In this document: in pieces, positions 20,201-22,146 of the stretch | How positions within the stretch are numbered: the first letter of the stretch is position 1 | How the letters are laid out: each line of letters opens with the position of its first letter | Source: Ettlia oleoabundans | Taxonomy: Eukaryota; Chlorophyta; Chlorophyceae; Chlamydomonadales | Length of the DNA: 22,146 bases | Assembly: GCA_019693395.1 (NCBI GenBank) | Contig: JAAMXP010000791.1 | Span: forward strand, 1-22,146 | Direction of reading: 5' to 3' | The notes under the pieces: model-generated | Seen by the model: the letters and a program-made list of their open reading frames with translations, nothing else | Told to the model about the DNA's origin: nothing | The model's database searches: none | Translations under genes and position numbers: made by a program

Positions 20201-22065
20201 CGGCAGCCCTCAGCGCTGGCGCCAGCCCTGAAACTCTTGACTCCATCGCTGCAGCAGCCGCGGCCAGTGTGTCAGGGTCGCAGCAACCCCAGCACAGCCC
20301 GAGGCCGACAGCCAGCGCTGACGTGGAGGGCGCCGCTGATGTGGCAGCGCTGGCTGCTGACATGGCAGAGCTGCAGGCGGCGCTGCCACGCATACACACC
20401 TCGCCACCCACGCCCACCTGCCAGGCTGCGGAGGCGGCAGGCGCCGGCGCCCCGGGCAGCGCCCTTGCGGGCAGCACAGGTGACGCACAGATGCAGGAGC
20501 AGCATGGGGAGTCTGATGCCGCGTCTGCGGAGCAGTTTGTAGCGGCAGCAGTGGAAGCTGACGCACGCACTGCGCAGCTTGCCACCCTGGCGGAACAGTC
20601 TGACTTGTGGGGGCTGGAGCGTGCATTGGATAACCTCCCTCAAGCAGAGCCTTCTGGGGTGGCGCAGCATAAGGTGCAACTGAGCCGGCAGGACACGCCT
20701 CCAGACCCACGCAGGTGGGTGCCTTGCTGAATGTGATCGCAAGCTGATGGCTCAGAATCTGCTCTGTCAGCTCGTCTATAAAGGAATGAGTGCTGCGTGC
20801 ACCCGCATTACACCTGCCAAGCAATCTTTATCCATTCTACAGCTGGCCACCCACCCCCCACCTTCCAACCCACCTCCGCTTGCGTCCCTGTCATTACGTC
20901 TCCCCTCCCTGGCTGGCGTTTGTTGTGCAGGGCATTGATGCGGGACCGCCGTGCAGCTGCCTGGAAGATGCTCACTCCTGTGGAGAAGGATGCCCTCATC
21001 GTGCTCACAGCCATGAGCAAGGTGCGGCGCCAGGCCATGCCCATCTGACTTCTCATCGCAGGAGTTAACCTCTGAAGGTGTTACCCACAAACCGATTCCC
21101 TGCCTGGTGTCAAGTTTAAGTTGCCAACTCACACCGCTGCTTGCGTCCACTGTTGCTGTCCCTGCCCCTGCAGATGGCGGCGCGCGAGACGGGCATTGGT
21201 GCGGTCGAGAGCTTCATGCACCAGGGCAAGCTGTTGGCCCTGGACCTGCTGGTGCGGGTGCTCACCAACCCCATGCACGACTGGGCGCACATGCGACCCG
21301 AATTTGCCGGTGCGTGAATTGGGCAGGAGGGACAGCCAGCGCCGAGCAGACATGGACAGGCTTGCTGAATCTTGCGGACAAGTGCAATGCATGTTGCTAA
21401 CGGCGCCCTAGCCGGGGCAGCTGGGCAACTGACCTTTGGTTGGCTGGATTAACGAGACTCTGGTGCCCAGGTTCACCAAAGGAGGGGCTTCTCAGCGTGA
21501 CTGAATTGCGCTCCCTACCTGCTTACTTCTCCTGGTATCCTTGCCTCTGCCTCGACTGCAGCTGAGCTGCGTCACCCTCTGTGCCTGGTGCTGCTGCGCA
21601 ACTGTACCTCGCCGTACGACCCAGCTGTCACAGCGGCGGTGAGGCTTTTCGAGGCAATCCTTTCAGCACAGGTGTGTATGGGACGGGGGAATGGTGTGGG
21701 TGGATGAAAGGTGGGTGGGTGGGTGTGTTGGGGGGGGTGAAGGGGGGGTGGGGGGGGTGGGGGGGCGAAAAGCATCTAGTCCATTCAGAGGCAAGACAGA
21801 AAGGCTGATAGCAGCGCCGTGTTCCTTTGGGGCATAACCTCTGGCAGCAGCTCTGGCAGCACGTCCGTCAGCGTGTATGCACCAAGCTGTGCCCAACTCA
21901 CTTCCTCCACTGGTGCTGCAGAAGCTACGGGCGGGGCTGAAAGCGGAGCTTGGTGCTCTCTACCCGCTGCTTCTGCTGAAGCCAATTGAGGCGATGGTGC
22001 CAGACAGCGCCCATGCGGTGGTGATGGCAGCTGAGGGGGTGCTGCATGTCTGCAGCCACCCACAG
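17264..22065 (+). CDS. BIG-type ARF guanine-nucleotide exchange factor, N-terminal part (3' end outside window)
   Basis: Large Sec7-family ARF-GEFs act at the trans-Golgi/endosome, loading GTP on ARF for coat recruitment. Exons: 17264-17393, 17491-17567, 17939-18094, 18379-18466, 19378-19538, 19873-20714, 20931-21021, 21174-21309, 21562-21671, 21922-22065 (1,935 nt, 645 codons, all in phase). The DCB domain spans about residues 1-204: LADPALSCMHKLVAYAYLQG, LQLVKALLTYVTAEHFMAHG, SALLQMVNTVLKRV. Part of the HUS domain spans about 485-645: LTPVEKDALIVLTAMSK, LRHPLCLVLLRNCTSPYDP, GLKAELGALYPLLLLKPIE. Between them exon 6 encodes about 280 residues of Ala/Ser/Gly/Gln low complexity. The HUS box, Sec7 and HDS domains should follow beyond the right edge. 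The start ATG gives the usual short lead-in to DCB. Intron 18095-18378 has a GC donor. Confidence 0.92.
18095..18378 (+). other. GC-AG intron in the BIG gene
   Basis: The exon ends ACACAG and the intron begins GCAGGT, ending TTGCAG at 18378. The join gives NNVVTQVVAMTAKCG in phase 0, matching BIG DCB order. Using the nearby GT (CAGGCAG then GTCACT) would put the next exon out of frame. Confidence 0.75.
18497..18560 (+). repeat. G-rich GGGTGGGT/GGATGG degenerate minisatellite
   Basis: Irregular tandem GGGTGG and GGTTG/GGATG units inside the long intron 18467-19377 of the BIG gene, with several GGG runs on the plus (sense) strand. Confidence 0.65.
21711..21767 (+). repeat. Sense-strand poly-G/GGGTG tract with G-quadruplex potential
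   Basis: Three GGGTG-type units followed by four runs of seven or more G separated by one to four bases, all within intron 21672-21921 of the BIG gene. Confidence 0.85.
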
Positions 22066-22146
22066 GTGAGCCAGGGGAGGGTAGAAGAGCCTGGAACTGC
22101 AATTCGGGTACGCAGGAGGCCTGGCTGACTTGTTCTGTATACCCCC

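Noticed and set aside
1..22146. CRISPR array, rRNA, bacterial operons, phage genes
   Set aside because: No regularly spaced repeats, no rRNA signatures, and all convincing genes are intron-split.

Overview
The window looks like nuclear DNA of a green alga (Chlorophyta). It is GC-rich and full of CTGC/GCAG-type low complexity. Seven genes are cut into many small exons by about 42 introns of roughly 50-950 nt. Several products have plant/algal relatives. No bacterial-style operons, rRNA, tRNA or CRISPR arrays were seen. The species cannot be fixed from the sequence. Exon boundaries were worked out by hand from reading-frame phase, GT/GC...AG signals and remembered family patterns. Every gene model given keeps one open frame across its splice sites.

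Layout, left to right. (1) 128-3151, plus: 3' part of an LMBR1-family membrane protein (LMBRD2-like), ending in a 235-residue low-complexity tail. (2) 3414-6485, minus: nine-exon gene for a protein resembling the DUF6544 family known mainly from bacteria. Its last intron carries a 673-bp terminal-inverted-repeat element with TTA target duplications (PIF/Harbinger-like MITE). (3) 7366-9613, minus: chalcone-isomerase-fold protein with a plastid-type leader (fatty-acid-binding FAP-like). (4) 10343-11728, plus: five-exon gene for an unrecognised 239-aa soluble protein. (5) 12913-15980, minus: eight-exon gene for a protein made of two tandem SpoVS/Alba-like domains, possibly with an Arg/Glu-rich N-terminal extension upstream. 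(6) 16467-16901, plus: tentative 92-aa protein with a mitochondrial-type presequence. (7) 17264 to the right edge, plus: 5' part of a BIG-type ARF guanine-nucleotide exchange factor (DCB and part of HUS), with a 280-residue Ala/Ser/Gly-rich insertion; the Sec7 domain would lie beyond the window.

Genes 1/2 and 4/5 are tail to tail, 3/4 and 5/6 are head to head, and 2/3 and 6/7 run in tandem. They share no evident pathway: the set mixes membrane trafficking (7, perhaps 1), plastid lipid or flavonoid-fold binding (3), nucleic-acid binding (5) and unknowns. The points most worth a second look are the tandem SpoVS-like gene, the DUF6544-like gene, the intronic MITE, and three GC-AG introns among about 42.
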